Below are positions 1 through 9,247 of a stretch of DNA of 64,000 nucleotides, one piece after another. This stretch comes from Streptosporangium amethystogenes (GTDB lineage: Bacteria; Actinomycetota; Actinomycetes; Streptosporangiales; Streptosporangiaceae), in NCBI RefSeq assembly GCF_000721075.1, contig NZ_JOEQ01000024.1:124001-188000 (forward strand). The letters run 5' to 3'. Below the pieces are notes generated by a model. That model did no database searches. It was not told where the DNA came from and saw only the letters and a list, made by a program, of their open reading frames with translations. The position numbers and the translations under genes were made by a program. The number at the start of each line of letters is the position of its first letter. Position 1 is the first letter of the stretch.

Positions 1-1290
1 CTCGGGGTCGATCAGGCCGGTCGGCCGGATGACCTGCTCGACCACGTCTCCCTTGGAGCGGCCCAGCTCATAGGGGCCGGGAGTGGCCGACAGGTAGACC
101 GTCTGGTCGATCCGCTCCAGGAACTCCTCCCACTTCAGCGGGCGGTTGTCCATCGCGGACGGCAGGCGGAAGCCATGGTCGACGAGCGTGCGCTTGCGAG
201 AGGCGTCCCCCTCGTACATCGCGCCGATCTGCGGGACGGTCTGGTGGGACTCGTCCAGGACCAGCAGGAAGTCCTCGGGGAAGTAGTCGAGCAGGGTGTT
301 GGGCGCGCTGCCCGGTTCGCGGCCGTCCATGTGGCGCGAGTAGTTCTCGATGCCGGAGCAGGTGCCGATCTGGCGCATCATCTCCAGGTCGTAGGTGGTG
401 CGCATGCGCAGCCGCTGGGCCTCAAGGAGCTTGCCCTGGCGCTCCATGGTCTCCAGCGTCCCGGCCAGCTCGGCCTCGATACCCCGGACGGCGCTCTCCA
501 TCCGCTCGGCGCCCGCGACGTAGTGGGAGGCCGGGAAGATGTAGAGCTCGGTGTCCTCGGTGATCACCTCGCCGGTCAGCGGATGCATGGTCGAGAGCTT
601 CTCGATCTCGTCACCGAACATCTCGATGCGGACGGCGAGCTCCTCGTACTTGGGAATGATCTCGACGGTGTCGCCGCGCACCCGGAAGGTGCCCCGGGTG
701 AAGGCCATGTCGTTGCGGGTGTACTGCATGTCGACGAGGCGGCGCAGCAGGCTGTCGCGCTCGATCTCCTGGCCGACCTTGAGCCTGACCATGCGGTCGA
801 CGTACTCCTGCGGGGTGCCCAGGCCGTAGATGCACGAGACCGAGGCGACCACGATCGTGTCACGGCGGGTCAGCAGCGAGTTGGTCGCCGAGTGGCGCAG
901 CCGCTCGACCTCCTCGTTGATCGAGGAGTCCTTCTCGATGTAGGTGTCGCTCTGCGGGACGTACGCCTCGGGCTGGTAGTAGTCGTAGTAGGAGACGAAG
1001 TACTCGACCGCGTTGTTGGGCATCATCTCGCGCAGCTCGTTGGCGAACTGCGCGGCGAGCGTCTTGTTGGGCTGGATGACCAGGGTGGGTCGCTGGAGGC
1101 GCTCGATCAGCCAGGCGACCGTGGCGGTCTTGCCCGTACCCGTGGCGCCCAGCAGGACGTTGTCCTTGTCACCCGCCTTGACGCGCCGTTCGAGCTCGGC
1201 GATCGCGGTGGGCTGGTCGCCCGAAGGGGTCATGTCGGTGACGACCTCGAAGGGAGCCACCTTGCGCTGCAAATCTGTTACCGGCCTCAC
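1..1290 (-). CDS. uvrB: UvrABC excision nuclease subunit B (3' end outside window)
   Basis: DNA-damage recognition helicase of nucleotide excision repair; it receives DNA from UvrA and recruits UvrC. Reading leftward from a GTG at 1290, 430 codons are present and the gene leaves the window. The N-terminus reads [20 protein letters not shown], followed by Walker A ([14 protein letters not shown]), the [20 protein letters not shown] segment typical of the UvrB beta-hairpin region, and the helicase motif [14 protein letters not shown]. Usual family length is about 660-700 residues, so roughly 60 percent is here. No LexA-type operator was recognised upstream. Confidence 0.95.
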   Translation of the reverse strand, partial: MRPVTDLQRKVAPFEVVTDMTPSGDQPTAIAELERRVKAGDKDNVLLGATGTGKTATVAWLIERLQRPTLVIQPNKTLAAQFANELREMMPNNAVEYFVSYYDYYQPEAYVPQSDTYIEKDSSINEEVERLRHSATNSLLTRRDTIVVASVSCIYGLGTPQEYVDRMVRLKVGQEIERDSLLRRLVDMQYTRNDMAFTRGTFRVRGDTVEIIPKYEELAVRIEMFGDEIEKLSTMHPLTGEVITEDTELYIFPASHYVAGAERMESAVRGIEAELAGTLETMERQGKLLEAQRLRMRTTYDLEMMRQIGTCSGIENYSRHMDGREPGSAPNTLLDYFPEDFLLVLDESHQTVPQIGAMYEGDASRKRTLVDHGFRLPSAMDNRPLKWEEFLERIDQTVYLSATPGPYELGRSKGDVVEQVIRPTGLIDPE

Positions 1291-1468
1291 CTGTTCCACT
1301 GTAGGCGGCGTGACCGACAATCCTTCTCCGTACGGTCCCCCGCCGGGGTGACCGGCTTAACCGCACGGCAAGTGAACCGCAAGCGGGGTCCCCTTTACTA
1401 ACCGGCGTGCCCGTGTTCACAAAGCGTGATATATCGAGCTTTTGACATACGACTACCTCGGAGGTGTG

Positions 1469-3055
1469 ATGTCCCGGCCAAGAGAAGCCATGCAGTACGC
1501 GAGGGCCGCGGCCCAGACGATAGGGCAGGGCGGCGACATGCGCCAGGTGGTCGGGCAGGCCGTCGGACAGTTCGCCGGCCAGATGACAGGGCAGCCCAAC
1601 GACGGACCGGGTGACTCCGGAGGCTCGGGGAACGAGGGTTTCGCGCTCAACCCCTTCGACTTCGCGGCCGCCCGTGACCAGGGCGCCTCCCTGGGCACGG
1701 TCATCGAGGCCCGTAGCGCGCCGCTCAACGAGGCCGGCGAGATCGTCAACCGGAGCTTCAGCGGCAAGGGCCAGCACGGCGAGCCCGTCCACGTCATCTC
1801 CCCCGTGGTCATCCCCAAGAGCGGCGCCGCCAAGGTGATCATCCCGCTGGTGGTGCTGGCCGGCCTCGGCCTGGTCGGGCTGGTCGCCACCGGCCTCCCG
1901 GACGGGGCACGGGTGCTGTTCGGCCCGCACTACTGGGCCGTGCTGGTGCTGGCCGCGGTGTTCCTGTGGTGGCGCCGGAGTGTGGTCATGGTGCCCGAGG
2001 GCTGCAAGGCCCTGATCACCAAGTTCGGCAAGCTCGTGCAGATCGCCGAGCCGGGCCGGGTGACGCTGTTCAACCCGTGGAAGCGGGTCAGCTACATCGT
2101 CAACACCACCCGCGAGTACCCCTTCAACGCGCCCATCCGCGAGGCTCCCACCCAGCAGGGCGTCAAGGCCAGCGTCGATCTGTTCCTGCAGTTCCGGATC
2201 GAGGACCCGGCCGAGTTCATCTTCGTGCTCGGCTCGGTCAGCGGCTTCCAGGCCAAGCTGCAGAACGCCATCAGCGAGGTCACCCGCTCGCTGATCTACT
2301 CCCAGCGCGCCGAGGAGATCTACGACCTGGTCGGCGAGAGCACGATGGGCATGCTGGACAACCTCAACCAGCAGTTCCTGCCCGCCGTACGGCTCACCGA
2401 CGTCAACATCACGCACGCCGAGCCGTCCAGCCAGGAGTACCGGATGGACCTCGCCGCCCCCGAGATGATCAGGGTCGCCAAGGAGGCGTACACCTACGAG
2501 TACGAGCTCCAGCTGCGCAAGGAGCAGAACGAGGGCGACCTGATCAAGGAGCTGGCCGGCCTGCAGGAGCAGCTGTCCGCCATCCACGCCGACATCGCCA
2601 CGTACCAGGCCCAGATGGACACCGCGCTGGAGCGCGCCTCACACCAGGCGAAGGCCCAGGCGGGCCAGCGGCTGGTGGAGGCGGAGTCCACCGCCAAGGC
2701 CAACGCGGCGCTGCTGGAGGCCCAGGCGCTGGACATCCGCGCGCTGAGCGCCGCCGAGGCGCCGGAGATCCTCGACTACCGGTTCCAGCAGGACCTGCTC
2801 GACAAACTGGAGTCCGTCGCCTCGCACCTGCCGCGTCTGGTGCAGGTCGGCGAGGACGTCGACCTCGACCTGCTCGCGCTGGCCAGGCAGCTGGTCGGCA
2901 GCCGCGAGGCACAGCTGTTCTCCGAGGCGGACATGGCCGCGATCAGGGCCCGGATGTCCGAGATCGGCGGTCGCGTCGAGGGGCGCGGGGCGGAGATCGC
3001 CGCCCTGCTCAATTCCCCCGCCGACGTCGCCGCTCCGGTACGAGACGAGGACTGA
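1469..3055 (+). CDS. SPFH/band-7 (flotillin-like) membrane protein, first of a pair
   Basis: Putative membrane scaffold protein of about 528 residues. ATG 1469 is chosen because GGAGG lies just upstream (1460-1464). The order is a Gly/Gln-rich N-terminus, two hydrophobic segments around residues 115-165 (IIPLVVLAGLGLVGLVATGL, then YWAVLVLAAVFLWW), a band-7 domain starting near VVMVPEGCKALITKFGKLV, and a long Glu/Gln/Ala-rich coiled-coil-prone stretch from about residue 330. First gene of a plus-strand trio with a second SPFH gene and a Spo0M-like gene. Membrane localisation and scaffold role are inferred from the family; no enzymatic motif is visible. Confidence 0.85.
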   Translation: MSRPREAMQYARAAAQTIGQGGDMRQVVGQAVGQFAGQMTGQPNDGPGDSGGSGNEGFALNPFDFAAARDQGASLGTVIEARSAPLNEAGEIVNRSFSGKGQHGEPVHVISPVVIPKSGAAKVIIPLVVLAGLGLVGLVATGLPDGARVLFGPHYWAVLVLAAVFLWWRRSVVMVPEGCKALITKFGKLVQIAEPGRVTLFNPWKRVSYIVNTTREYPFNAPIREAPTQQGVKASVDLFLQFRIEDPAEFIFVLGSVSGFQAKLQNAISEVTRSLIYSQRAEEIYDLVGESTMGMLDNLNQQFLPAVRLTDVNITHAEPSSQEYRMDLAAPEMIRVAKEAYTYEYELQLRKEQNEGDLIKELAGLQEQLSAIHADIATYQAQMDTALERASHQAKAQAGQRLVEAESTAKANAALLEAQALDIRALSAAEAPEILDYRFQQDLLDKLESVASHLPRLVQVGEDVDLDLLALARQLVGSREAQLFSEADMAAIRARMSEIGGRVEGRGAEIAALLNSPADVAAPVRDED

Positions 3056-3103
3056 CGTGCACCGGAACGGACCACGAGGCGAACGAGGAACGGTGAGGAC
3101 CCA

Positions 3104-4336
3104 GTGAGCAACGGAGAATTCTCCAAGATCAAGGAATCCCTGGCCTCCTGGTCGGAGATCCGCCAGCTGCTGCGCGGCGGCGAGTCGGGCCAGCTGGTCC
3201 CGGTGGTGATCCCCAAGGACCGGCGCGGCTTCGCCTGGGTGACGCTGCTGTTCTTCGCCCTCTATCTGGCGGGCACCGCCGTGCTGGCCGACGGGGCGTT
3301 CTCCCTGCTGGCCGCGGTCGGCGCGGTGTTCTTCCTGGTGGTGGCGCTGATCTGGCTCTGGCGCCGGGCGATCATCGAGATCGAGGAGGGCACCACCGGC
3401 GTGCGCAGCCGGTGGGGCGCGATCGTCGGCACGCTGCCTCCCGGCCGCCACTACCTGTGGCTGCCCTGGGACCGGGTGGACGCGGTGGTGGACACCTCCA
3501 CCGAGATCCCCTACTCCGCGCCGATCGTGGCCTGCCCGACCGCGGAGAACGTCCCGCTCAAGTCGATCGAGTTCTTCCTGAAGTTCCGCATCGTCGACCC
3601 GGTGGCCTTCGTCCGGACGATCGGCGCCGGCAACTTCGACCTGGTGCTCAGCAGCGCCGTGCAGGACGCCATCCGCCAGCGCAGCCGCCTGGTGCGGACC
3701 GAGCGCGCCTACGACCTGCGCGGCTCCGACGTCGGCGACATGCAGGAGCTCCTCACCCGCCAGCTCGGCCGGTACGGCGTGCGGATCACCGGCGCCAACA
3801 TCCCCGACGTGCAGTTGCCCGACCAGTACCAGCAGCACCTGGCCACCCGGGAGAAGGTCGCCAAGGAACTGTCGGCCTTCGAGCGCGAGTGGGAGCTCAC
3901 CCGCAAGCGCCGGATCGACACCCTGCTGATGGAGATCGAACGCTCCAAGAAGACGCGTGACGCGCGTATCGTCGAGGTGCGCGCCGCCGCCAACACGGCG
4001 CGTAAGGACGTCGCCCGCATGCTGGAGGAGCACGAGACCGAGGCTCAGCGAGTGCGCTGGGAGATCGAGGCCAAGGGCCGGGCCGAGCTCACCTCCGCCG
4101 AGAACGAGGCGAAGGGGCTGCGCAGGCTGGCCGACTCCTACCGCGACAACCGCGCCGTGCTCCAGTACGAGCTGGCCCGCCGCAGGCTCGACGTGGGCGC
4201 CAAGCTCGCGGAGAGCGCCCCGCGCCCCGTCGTCGTCCGCACCACCGGGGCCTCCGGCGACACCTCCGCGCTGTCCACCCTGCTGCTGGCCCAGCTGCTG
4301 CCCCAGCTGGGCAACGATCACATCCAATCCCCCTGA
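3104..4336 (+). CDS. SPFH/band-7 membrane protein, second of a pair
   Basis: A 410-residue SPFH protein from GTG 3104, preceded by GGTGAGGA. It starts 48 bases after the first SPFH gene. Two transmembrane segments at about residues 45-85 are followed by a band-7 domain (IIEIEEGTTGVRSRWGAIV ... IPYSAPIVACPTAENVPLK), a charged helical region (residues 245-350) and a Leu-rich C-terminus. Both SPFH proteins share a VVIPK motif just before the first membrane helix and the same TM-TM-SPFH-coil order, so the pair probably arose by duplication and may hetero-oligomerise. That partnership is inference. Confidence 0.85.
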   Translation: MSNGEFSKIKESLASWSEIRQLLRGGESGQLVPVVIPKDRRGFAWVTLLFFALYLAGTAVLADGAFSLLAAVGAVFFLVVALIWLWRRAIIEIEEGTTGVRSRWGAIVGTLPPGRHYLWLPWDRVDAVVDTSTEIPYSAPIVACPTAENVPLKSIEFFLKFRIVDPVAFVRTIGAGNFDLVLSSAVQDAIRQRSRLVRTERAYDLRGSDVGDMQELLTRQLGRYGVRITGANIPDVQLPDQYQQHLATREKVAKELSAFEREWELTRKRRIDTLLMEIERSKKTRDARIVEVRAAANTARKDVARMLEEHETEAQRVRWEIEAKGRAELTSAENEAKGLRRLADSYRDNRAVLQYELARRRLDVGAKLAESAPRPVVVRTTGASGDTSALSTLLLAQLLPQLGNDHIQSP

Positions 4337-4354
4337 GAGAAATCTGGAGTCACA

Positions 4355-5128
4355 ATGGTGTTCCGTAAGCTGATGGCCGCGTTCGGAGCGGGTGTCGAGG
4401 TCGACACGGTCCTGCAGAACTCGCACGTACGGCCCGGCGAGGTGCTACGCGGGCAGGTCAACTTCCGCGGCGGCGGCTCCGACTACCGGGTCGAGGGCAT
4501 CTTCATCGACTTCACCGCCGTCGTCGAGGTCGAGAGCGGCGACAACGAGTACAAGTCGACCTACAGCTTCCTGCGCCAGCAGATCACCGGGCCGTTCCAC
4601 CTGGCCGCGGGCGCCCCGCAGTCGGCCCCCTTCCAGATCCAGGTCCCCTGGGAGACCCCGATCAGCGCCATCAGCGGCCACCCGCTGCGCGGCATGCAGC
4701 TCGGTGTCTCCACCGAGCTCTCCCTGGCCGGCGCGCTCGACAAGGGCGACCTCGACCCGTTGTTCGTCAACCCGCTCCCCGCCCAGGACCACCTGCTCGG
4801 CGCGCTGGACCGGATGGGCTTCCGCTTCAAGAAGGCCGACCTGGAGCGGGGCACCCTGCACGGCTCGCGGATGCCGTTCTTCCAGGAGATCGAGTACTAC
4901 GCGGGCGGCGAGTACCACCGCCACTTCAACGAGCTGGAGCTGACCTTCATCTCCGGTCCCCAGGCGATGGACGTCATCCTGGAGGCCGACAAGCGCGGCG
5001 GCTTCCTGTCCTCCAGCCACGACAGCTACAGCCGCTTCACCGTCCACTACAACGACCACCCGGGCCAGGTGGAGCAGTCCCTGCGCGCCGGCCTCCAGGC
5101 CATGGCCCAGAGGCGCGGCTGGTTCTGA
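4355..5128 (+). CDS. Spo0M-like sporulation-control / arrestin-fold protein
   Basis: A 257-residue protein resembling the Spo0M family: N-terminus MVFRKLMAAFGAGVEVDTVL, then VRPGEVLRGQVNFRGG and a beta-rich body, with a C-terminal Spo0M-like segment (FNELELTFISGP). The family has an arrestin-like fold and affects sporulation and cell-envelope behaviour in Bacillus; its biochemical role is unsettled. It begins 18 bases after the second SPFH gene and a strong hairpin follows the stop, so the three genes are probably one transcript. Cytoplasmic; no signal peptide or membrane helix seen. Confidence 0.82.
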   Translation: MVFRKLMAAFGAGVEVDTVLQNSHVRPGEVLRGQVNFRGGGSDYRVEGIFIDFTAVVEVESGDNEYKSTYSFLRQQITGPFHLAAGAPQSAPFQIQVPWETPISAISGHPLRGMQLGVSTELSLAGALDKGDLDPLFVNPLPAQDHLLGALDRMGFRFKKADLERGTLHGSRMPFFQEIEYYAGGEYHRHFNELELTFISGPQAMDVILEADKRGGFLSSSHDSYSRFTVHYNDHPGQVEQSLRAGLQAMAQRRGWF

Positions 5129-5135
5129 CCTTTCA

Positions 5136-5185
5136 CGCGAAACGGCCGCGCCCCCGTCATCGAGGCACGGCCGTTTCGCGTTTCT
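5136..5185 (+). terminator. Rho-independent-type terminator of the SPFH/Spo0M operon
   Basis: A perfect 13-bp inverted repeat (CGCGAAACGGCCG at 5136-5148, complement at 5168-5180) with a 19-base loop, followed by TTTCT, starts 7 bases after the Spo0M-like stop codon. Confidence 0.8.
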
Positions 5186-5319
5186 GAGGGCCCGTCCGGC
5201 TCGGCGACACCATGGGGCACGCGTTCGCTCTCCTGTCGGATGCCGGCGCTTCCCCATCTTTCGCCGACTTGCGATGACCCCACGCACCGGCGGCTTACCG
5301 AATACCGCTATATGGCCTA

Positions 5320-5849
5320 ATGTCCATGACCATGAAAATTCGCGCGATCATGACGACGGTCGCCGCCTCCGTTCTCCTCCTCCCCGGTACGGCCACCGCC
5401 TCGGCATATCCGGTCGAGGACGCCCCGCTCCTGACCGGCAACCCCCTTTACACCGCCGGCAGGCTCCCCGCCGCGAACTGCGCCGGGAAACCCGCCAAGG
5501 GCAGCAGCCTCGCCTCGGTCAAGAGGCACGTCAGCGCGCTCATCACCTGTATGAACGACACCTGGCGCCCCTAGACGCCGACGAGATCTCCGAGCAGATC
5601 CGCCGCTACAACCTGCAGGCGAAGTGCCTGGGCGGAATGACCGCGAAGAGTGTGTGGTCCGCCGTCGGTTACTCCGCCAGGGACGCCCGGCGCCTGCCGG
5701 GCCTGGTCAGGGCCGATGCCGCCGCCAAGAGCAAGATCCGCGATCTCGGCAAGGGCACCAACCTCGTCTACTGGACCAAGCGGGGCTACTCCACCGCCGA
5801 CCCCAGATCGTGCAAGACCTGGACCGCCCCCTCCAGTAAGGTCTCGTAG
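5320..5849 (+). pseudogene. Secreted neutral zinc metallopeptidase remnant lacking its catalytic centre
   Basis: Frame 1 from ATG 5320 gives a signal peptide (MKIRAIMTTVAASVLLLPG, likely cleavage after ATASA) and the N-terminal segment ending CMNDTWRP, then a stop at 5572-5574. From about 5570 a different frame continues with RYNLQAKCLGGMTAKSVW ... NLVYWTKRGYSTADPRSC and stops at 5849. The two halves resemble the N- and C-termini of actinobacterial putative neutral zinc metallopeptidases. The middle that should carry the HEXXH zinc motif is absent. The simplest reading is an internal deletion of roughly 100 codons that also shifted the frame. Assignment rests on remembered family patterns. 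Confidence 0.65.
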
Positions 5850-5917
5850 CCCGCTCCCGGGCTCCCACGCGATCGGCACGTGCCATGATCATCAAATCCT
5901 CGGAAAGGATCCGCTGC

Positions 5918-6727
5918 GTGAACGACCGGCCCCCGCTCTTCGAGGAGCCCTTCGACAGTGACGATGCCTCCGACGCCATCGCGGAACTGGAGGGGGAGGA
6001 AGACGTCGCCGCGGCGATGGCGGAGGCGCTTGACACGTTCGTCCGCGACAACGAGGAGTACGTCGAGGAGGGCGCAGTGGAGGAGGCCCTGGCGTTCGCC
6101 TGCCTGGTCGCCGCTCGGATCTCCGGGATCGCCCCCGACGAGTCCGCCCATCACTGGCTCGATCGCAATCCGTTCACCGTCTCCGGCGACCTGCGCCGGC
6201 TGGCCGCCGCCGCGTTCGCGCTGGCCACCCGGCCGCGGGACAACTGGTTCAACGAGGTCCAGGCGGACTGGCAGGGACTCCTGGAGCACCTGGAGCCCTA
6301 CCGCAAAGCTCTGCACGGTGAGCCCCAGGAGGCTCCCGCCCCGTTCGTCCCGGACCTCTCCCGTCAGAAAGGGCAGTGGCTGCGAGCGTTCTGGAGTATC
6401 GCCGAGCGAAGCCTGCCAGACGACACCCCTTACGCGGACGCGGCGGAACGCCTCGTCCTGGCCGTCAACGAGGCGCCGGACTGGCTCGCCTGGTGGCGCC
6501 CCGCCAATCTGCAGGAACTCCTTGTTTTCGGGCAGCTCACACCGGGCGCGTACACGGAACGGATCTCTCGTGGCCGCGCCACGGCCGAGGCATGGATCGA
6601 CTTCGGTCACTCCCACGAGGTTTCTGACCTGACCCAGGTCATCGACGATCTCCAGCGGGCCCTAACCGCCGCAGGCCGCCATCTCGGCCTCGACCCCGTA
6701 CCCGCGCTTCCCGCCCTGCCGGGGTGA
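5918..6727 (+). CDS. DUF4259-like protein
   Basis: Hypothetical cytoplasmic protein. GTG 5918 is preferred over ATG 5885 because GGAAAGGA sits 8 bases upstream. The N-terminal 65 residues (FEEPFDSDDASDAIAELEGE ... ALAFACLVAARISG) resemble DUF4259, an acidic helical domain of unknown function. The remaining ~200 residues are Trp-rich and helical, with no catalytic motif recognised. It stands alone between the metallopeptidase remnant and a convergent methyltransferase gene. Confidence 0.6.
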   Translation: MNDRPPLFEEPFDSDDASDAIAELEGEEDVAAAMAEALDTFVRDNEEYVEEGAVEEALAFACLVAARISGIAPDESAHHWLDRNPFTVSGDLRRLAAAAFALATRPRDNWFNEVQADWQGLLEHLEPYRKALHGEPQEAPAPFVPDLSRQKGQWLRAFWSIAERSLPDDTPYADAAERLVLAVNEAPDWLAWWRPANLQELLVFGQLTPGAYTERISRGRATAEAWIDFGHSHEVSDLTQVIDDLQRALTAAGRHLGLDPVPALPALPG

Positions 6728-6738
6728 CCGTTCGGTTT

Positions 6739-7527
6739 CTAGAGCGCTTTGCGGGCGAGGGTGAGCAGGTGGCCGCTGATGCCGAGCAGAGAGGGGACCG
6801 ATTCCAGGCGGCGCTGCGCGTCGAGCATGAGGGTTCGGCGGTCGGGGTCGTCCAGCCAGTCGTTGATGTCGCCGTACAGGGAGAAAGGTCCTTCCAGTCC
6901 GTAGCGGGCGGCGTCGGGGAGGCCCGCGTCGGCGAACTCCACCGGGACCTCGTCGGGATCGTGGAGGTAGGCGGTGAACCCCGAGCCCGGGGAGAGCATG
7001 ACGCCGTCCACCGCGGCCGAGTGCGCCATCTTCCGCTGCTCTTCCAGCAGGTACGACCCCAGGTAGATCGTGTCGTGCATGACCGAGTAACGACTGATGG
7101 TCGCGGCGGCCACCAGCCCGCCCGGTCGCACCACCCGGACCGCCTCGGCCAGGGCCCTGACCCGGTCGGCACGCTCGGCGAGGTGGTAGAGCGGGCCCAG
7201 GAGCAACACCGCGTCCACGCTCTCGTCGGGCACCGGCAACTCCCTGGCGTCCCCCTGCCTCGCGGTGATCCCGGCCAGCCGCGTCGCCCGCTCCACGTGC
7301 AGCGGCACCAGATCGATCAGCTCGACCCGATATCCGTCGGCGGCCAGCCACTCCGCGTGCACCCCGGTGCCGCCGCCCACATCCAGCACCCTGGCCGGAG
7401 CCGGGGGCAGCGCCCTGCGCAGCACATCCTGCGTCCGCCACAGCTCCAGTCGCCCGCGCCCCACCCGGAGCCTGTCGTCTTCCCTGTCCTGCCCGTAGTA
7501 GGCGAGCAGTTCCGGTGTCGTCTCCAT
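6739..7527 (-). CDS. Class I SAM-dependent methyltransferase
   Basis: A 262-residue Rossmann-fold methyltransferase. Motif I is RVLDVGGGTGVHAEWLA, the acidic end of strand 2 is VELIDLVPLH, motif II is GDARELPVPDESVDAVLLLG, and the post-motif is RVVRPGGLVAAATI. These are the SAM-binding elements of the UbiE/small-molecule type. The substrate cannot be read from the sequence or from neighbours. Convergent with the DUF4259-like gene (11-base gap). Confidence 0.85.
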   Translation of the reverse strand: METTPELLAYYGQDREDDRLRVGRGRLELWRTQDVLRRALPPAPARVLDVGGGTGVHAEWLAADGYRVELIDLVPLHVERATRLAGITARQGDARELPVPDESVDAVLLLGPLYHLAERADRVRALAEAVRVVRPGGLVAAATISRYSVMHDTIYLGSYLLEEQRKMAHSAAVDGVMLSPGSGFTAYLHDPDEVPVEFADAGLPDAARYGLEGPFSLYGDINDWLDDPDRRTLMLDAQRRLESVPSLLGISGHLLTLARKAL

Positions 7528-7622
7528 ACTCGATCGTGTCCGCCCCCCGGGCCCGCGGGCAAGCGAATTAAATCGCCGGACGAGCGGGATCGGGTTGAGG
7601 GCAGCGATTCTCCCGGTTGATT

Positions 7623-7844
7623 TCAGAGTCGATTCTCGCGCTTCCTCTCGGCTGCCAGGCGGCGCGCCATTTCACCGAGGGTCGGCACGCATATCATGTT
7701 GGACAGGTCATTCCTGCCGAGAAACCCCTCGGACAGGCTGTGCCGGCGTACGGCGTAGTAGCCACCTCCGGCCGCCTCGGAGATGAGCCAGTTCCTGTCG
7801 TACCGGGCGATCAGGATGGCGATCTCACCTGGCGTCTCGGTCAT
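7623..7844 (-). CDS. Small protein translationally coupled to the anti-sigma-type ATPase
   Basis: A 73-residue protein whose ATG (7844) overlaps the stop of the upstream ATPase gene in an ATGA arrangement, which implies coupled translation. It has a basic C-terminus and a central GGGYYAVRRHSLSEGFLGRN segment. No known domain recognised. Position suggests a partner of the ATPase/DUF397 regulatory group, but that is inference. Confidence 0.55.
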   Translation of the reverse strand: MTETPGEIAILIARYDRNWLISEAAGGGYYAVRRHSLSEGFLGRNDLSNMICVPTLGEMARRLAAERKRENRL

Positions 7845-8290
7845 TGTCGCGGCAGTTGAAACCAGACGATCCGGCCCGCCGCGCCCTCGTGCCAGCCCCA
7901 GGACAGGGCCACCTCGCTGACCAGCCAGAGCCAACGGCCACCCTCGGCGTCCTCGTCCGGCTCGACCGGGATCTCGGGCGCGCAGGTGGCGGAGCCCTTG
8001 TCGGCCACCGCTATCTGGACGGTCTCGCCGCAGTTCGCGACCACGATCGTCACCAGCCCGCCGACGCGGCCCGACTCCGAGTGTCCTACCGCGTTCGACA
8101 CCAGCTCGCTGACCAGAAGCTCGGCGTCATGCGTATCCCGCCGGCCCGAGTTCTCCAGCACGCCCCTGACATATCGCCGGGCCGTGCCGACCGACTCGGC
8201 CACCCCGGGCAGTTCGACACTGCCCAGCAGACCGAGCACGGGAACCGCTTCAGCGCCCATTGGATCACCGCCATTCCTGCCAGGCGCCAT
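7841..8290 (-). CDS. ATP-binding protein, anti-sigma-factor (RsbW/SpoIIAB-type) HATPase
   Basis: GHKL-fold ATPase of the serine-kinase anti-sigma type abundant in actinomycetes. The N-box reads ELLVSELVSNAVGHS, the G1-type box VADKGSATCAPEI and the G2 region EGGRWLWLVSEVALSWGW. The upstream start is uncertain: ATG 8290 and ATG 8260 are both possible, and codons extend to 8368 without a good ribosome site. Such genes usually lie beside an XRE/DUF5753 regulator and a DUF397 gene, as here. The neighbouring regulator is truncated (8352-8849), so the control circuit may be broken. Confidence 0.8.
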   Translation of the reverse strand: MAPGRNGGDPMGAEAVPVLGLLGSVELPGVAESVGTARRYVRGVLENSGRRDTHDAELLVSELVSNAVGHSESGRVGGLVTIVVANCGETVQIAVADKGSATCAPEIPVEPDEDAEGGRWLWLVSEVALSWGWHEGAAGRIVWFQLPRQ

Positions 8291-8351
8291 AAATTCGCCT
8301 GTCACAATGTCTCCGCTAACCGGGCGAATTATCCATTTAATTCCCTGACAT

Positions 8352-8849
8352 CGTCCGGATAAAAGCACGGAGAACTACGCGAGAGCCGTCTTCCGTGGCG
8401 ACTTGGCCACCACGGAGCAGGAGGTCGAGGACCAGGTCAGTGCCCGCATGCGGCGGCAAATCATCCTCCGGAGGGACAGTCCGCCCACCCTGTGGGCGCT
8501 TCTTGACGAGTGGGTCCTCCGCCGTCCCATCGGAGGTTGGGAGGTCATGTACGAACAGCTCGACCATCTCGCTACCGTCGCCGGTCGGCAGAACGTGAAG
8601 GTACAACTCGTCCCCCACGACACCTTCTGCACCGCAGGCCTGATGTCCGGATTCGTGCTCGCCCAAATGCCGGACGCACCGACCACCGTCTCCGTAGAGT
8701 CTGCCGGGGAAGGCGAAGTTTCAGCTGAGCACAGTCTGGTAAGTGTCGTCTGGGATAGATACGACCGGCTCCGAACAGAGGCACTTCGTCCTAGCCAGTC
8801 GCTAGAGATGATCAAAGAAGCGAGGGACCAGTGGAAGCAACAGACCTGA
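8352..8849 (+). pseudogene. XRE/DUF5753 regulator remnant, 5' half missing
   Basis: The readable frame begins just after an in-frame TGA (8346-8348) and continues ENYARAVFRGDLATTEQEVE ... YDRLRTEALRPSQSLEMIKE to a stop at 8849. This matches the C-terminal part of DUF5753, normally preceded by ~100 further DUF5753 residues and an N-terminal XRE helix-turn-helix. Neither is present: the sequence upstream runs straight into the divergent ATPase gene. There is no ATG and no ribosome site, only TTG 8403. Most likely a deletion removed the DNA-binding half. Confidence 0.75.
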
Positions 8850-9052
8850 CCGGCCCTGACCTCTCCAGAGCCGCCTGGAAGAAGAGCTCCCTCAGCGGCG
8901 GAAGTGGTGGGAACTGCGTCGAAGTCGCCGGCAACCTCCCCGGGGCCGTCGCCATCCGCGACAGCAAAAACCCCACCGGCCCGGCCCTCACCTTCACCCC
9001 GACCGAATGGCGCACCTTCCTCAACTCCGTTAAGTCGGGCCACTTCGACTGA
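8831..9052 (+). CDS. DUF397 protein, copy 1
   Basis: A 73-residue DUF397 protein from GTG 8831, overlapping the end of the DUF5753 remnant by 19 bases. It carries the family signature WKKSSLSGGSGGNCVEVA, then VAIRDSKNPTGPALTFT and a terminal EWRTFLNSVKSGHFD. DUF397 proteins are small partners of XRE/DUF5753 regulators in Streptomyces and relatives, some influencing development. It is nearly identical to the second copy at 10852-11073. Confidence 0.85.
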   Translation: MEATDLTGPDLSRAAWKKSSLSGGSGGNCVEVAGNLPGAVAIRDSKNPTGPALTFTPTEWRTFLNSVKSGHFD

Positions 9053-9124
9053 CCGGCAGGACCGTTCTCCGCAGCCGGACCTCGAATACCCGCTCGGAGA
9101 TCCGTTCTCACCTTAAAAGCATGC

Positions 9125-9157
9125 GCACCCGGCTGTCCCAACGGTCGGGTGCCGTTT
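9125..9157 (+). terminator. Terminator after DUF397 copy 1
   Basis: GCACCCG (9125-9131) pairs with CGGGTGC (9146-9152) across a 14-base loop and is followed by CGTTTTAA. A weaker, diverged version lies after DUF397 copy 2 (11125-11152), so the duplication probably included this site. Confidence 0.55.
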
Positions 9158-9247
9158 TAATGTAAGGCACGGCTCCCGGTGATGGTGTTCGATCCATGAA
9201 GACAGATCTCTTCGACAGGTCAACACTCCGTCGCGTGGAGAGGACGG

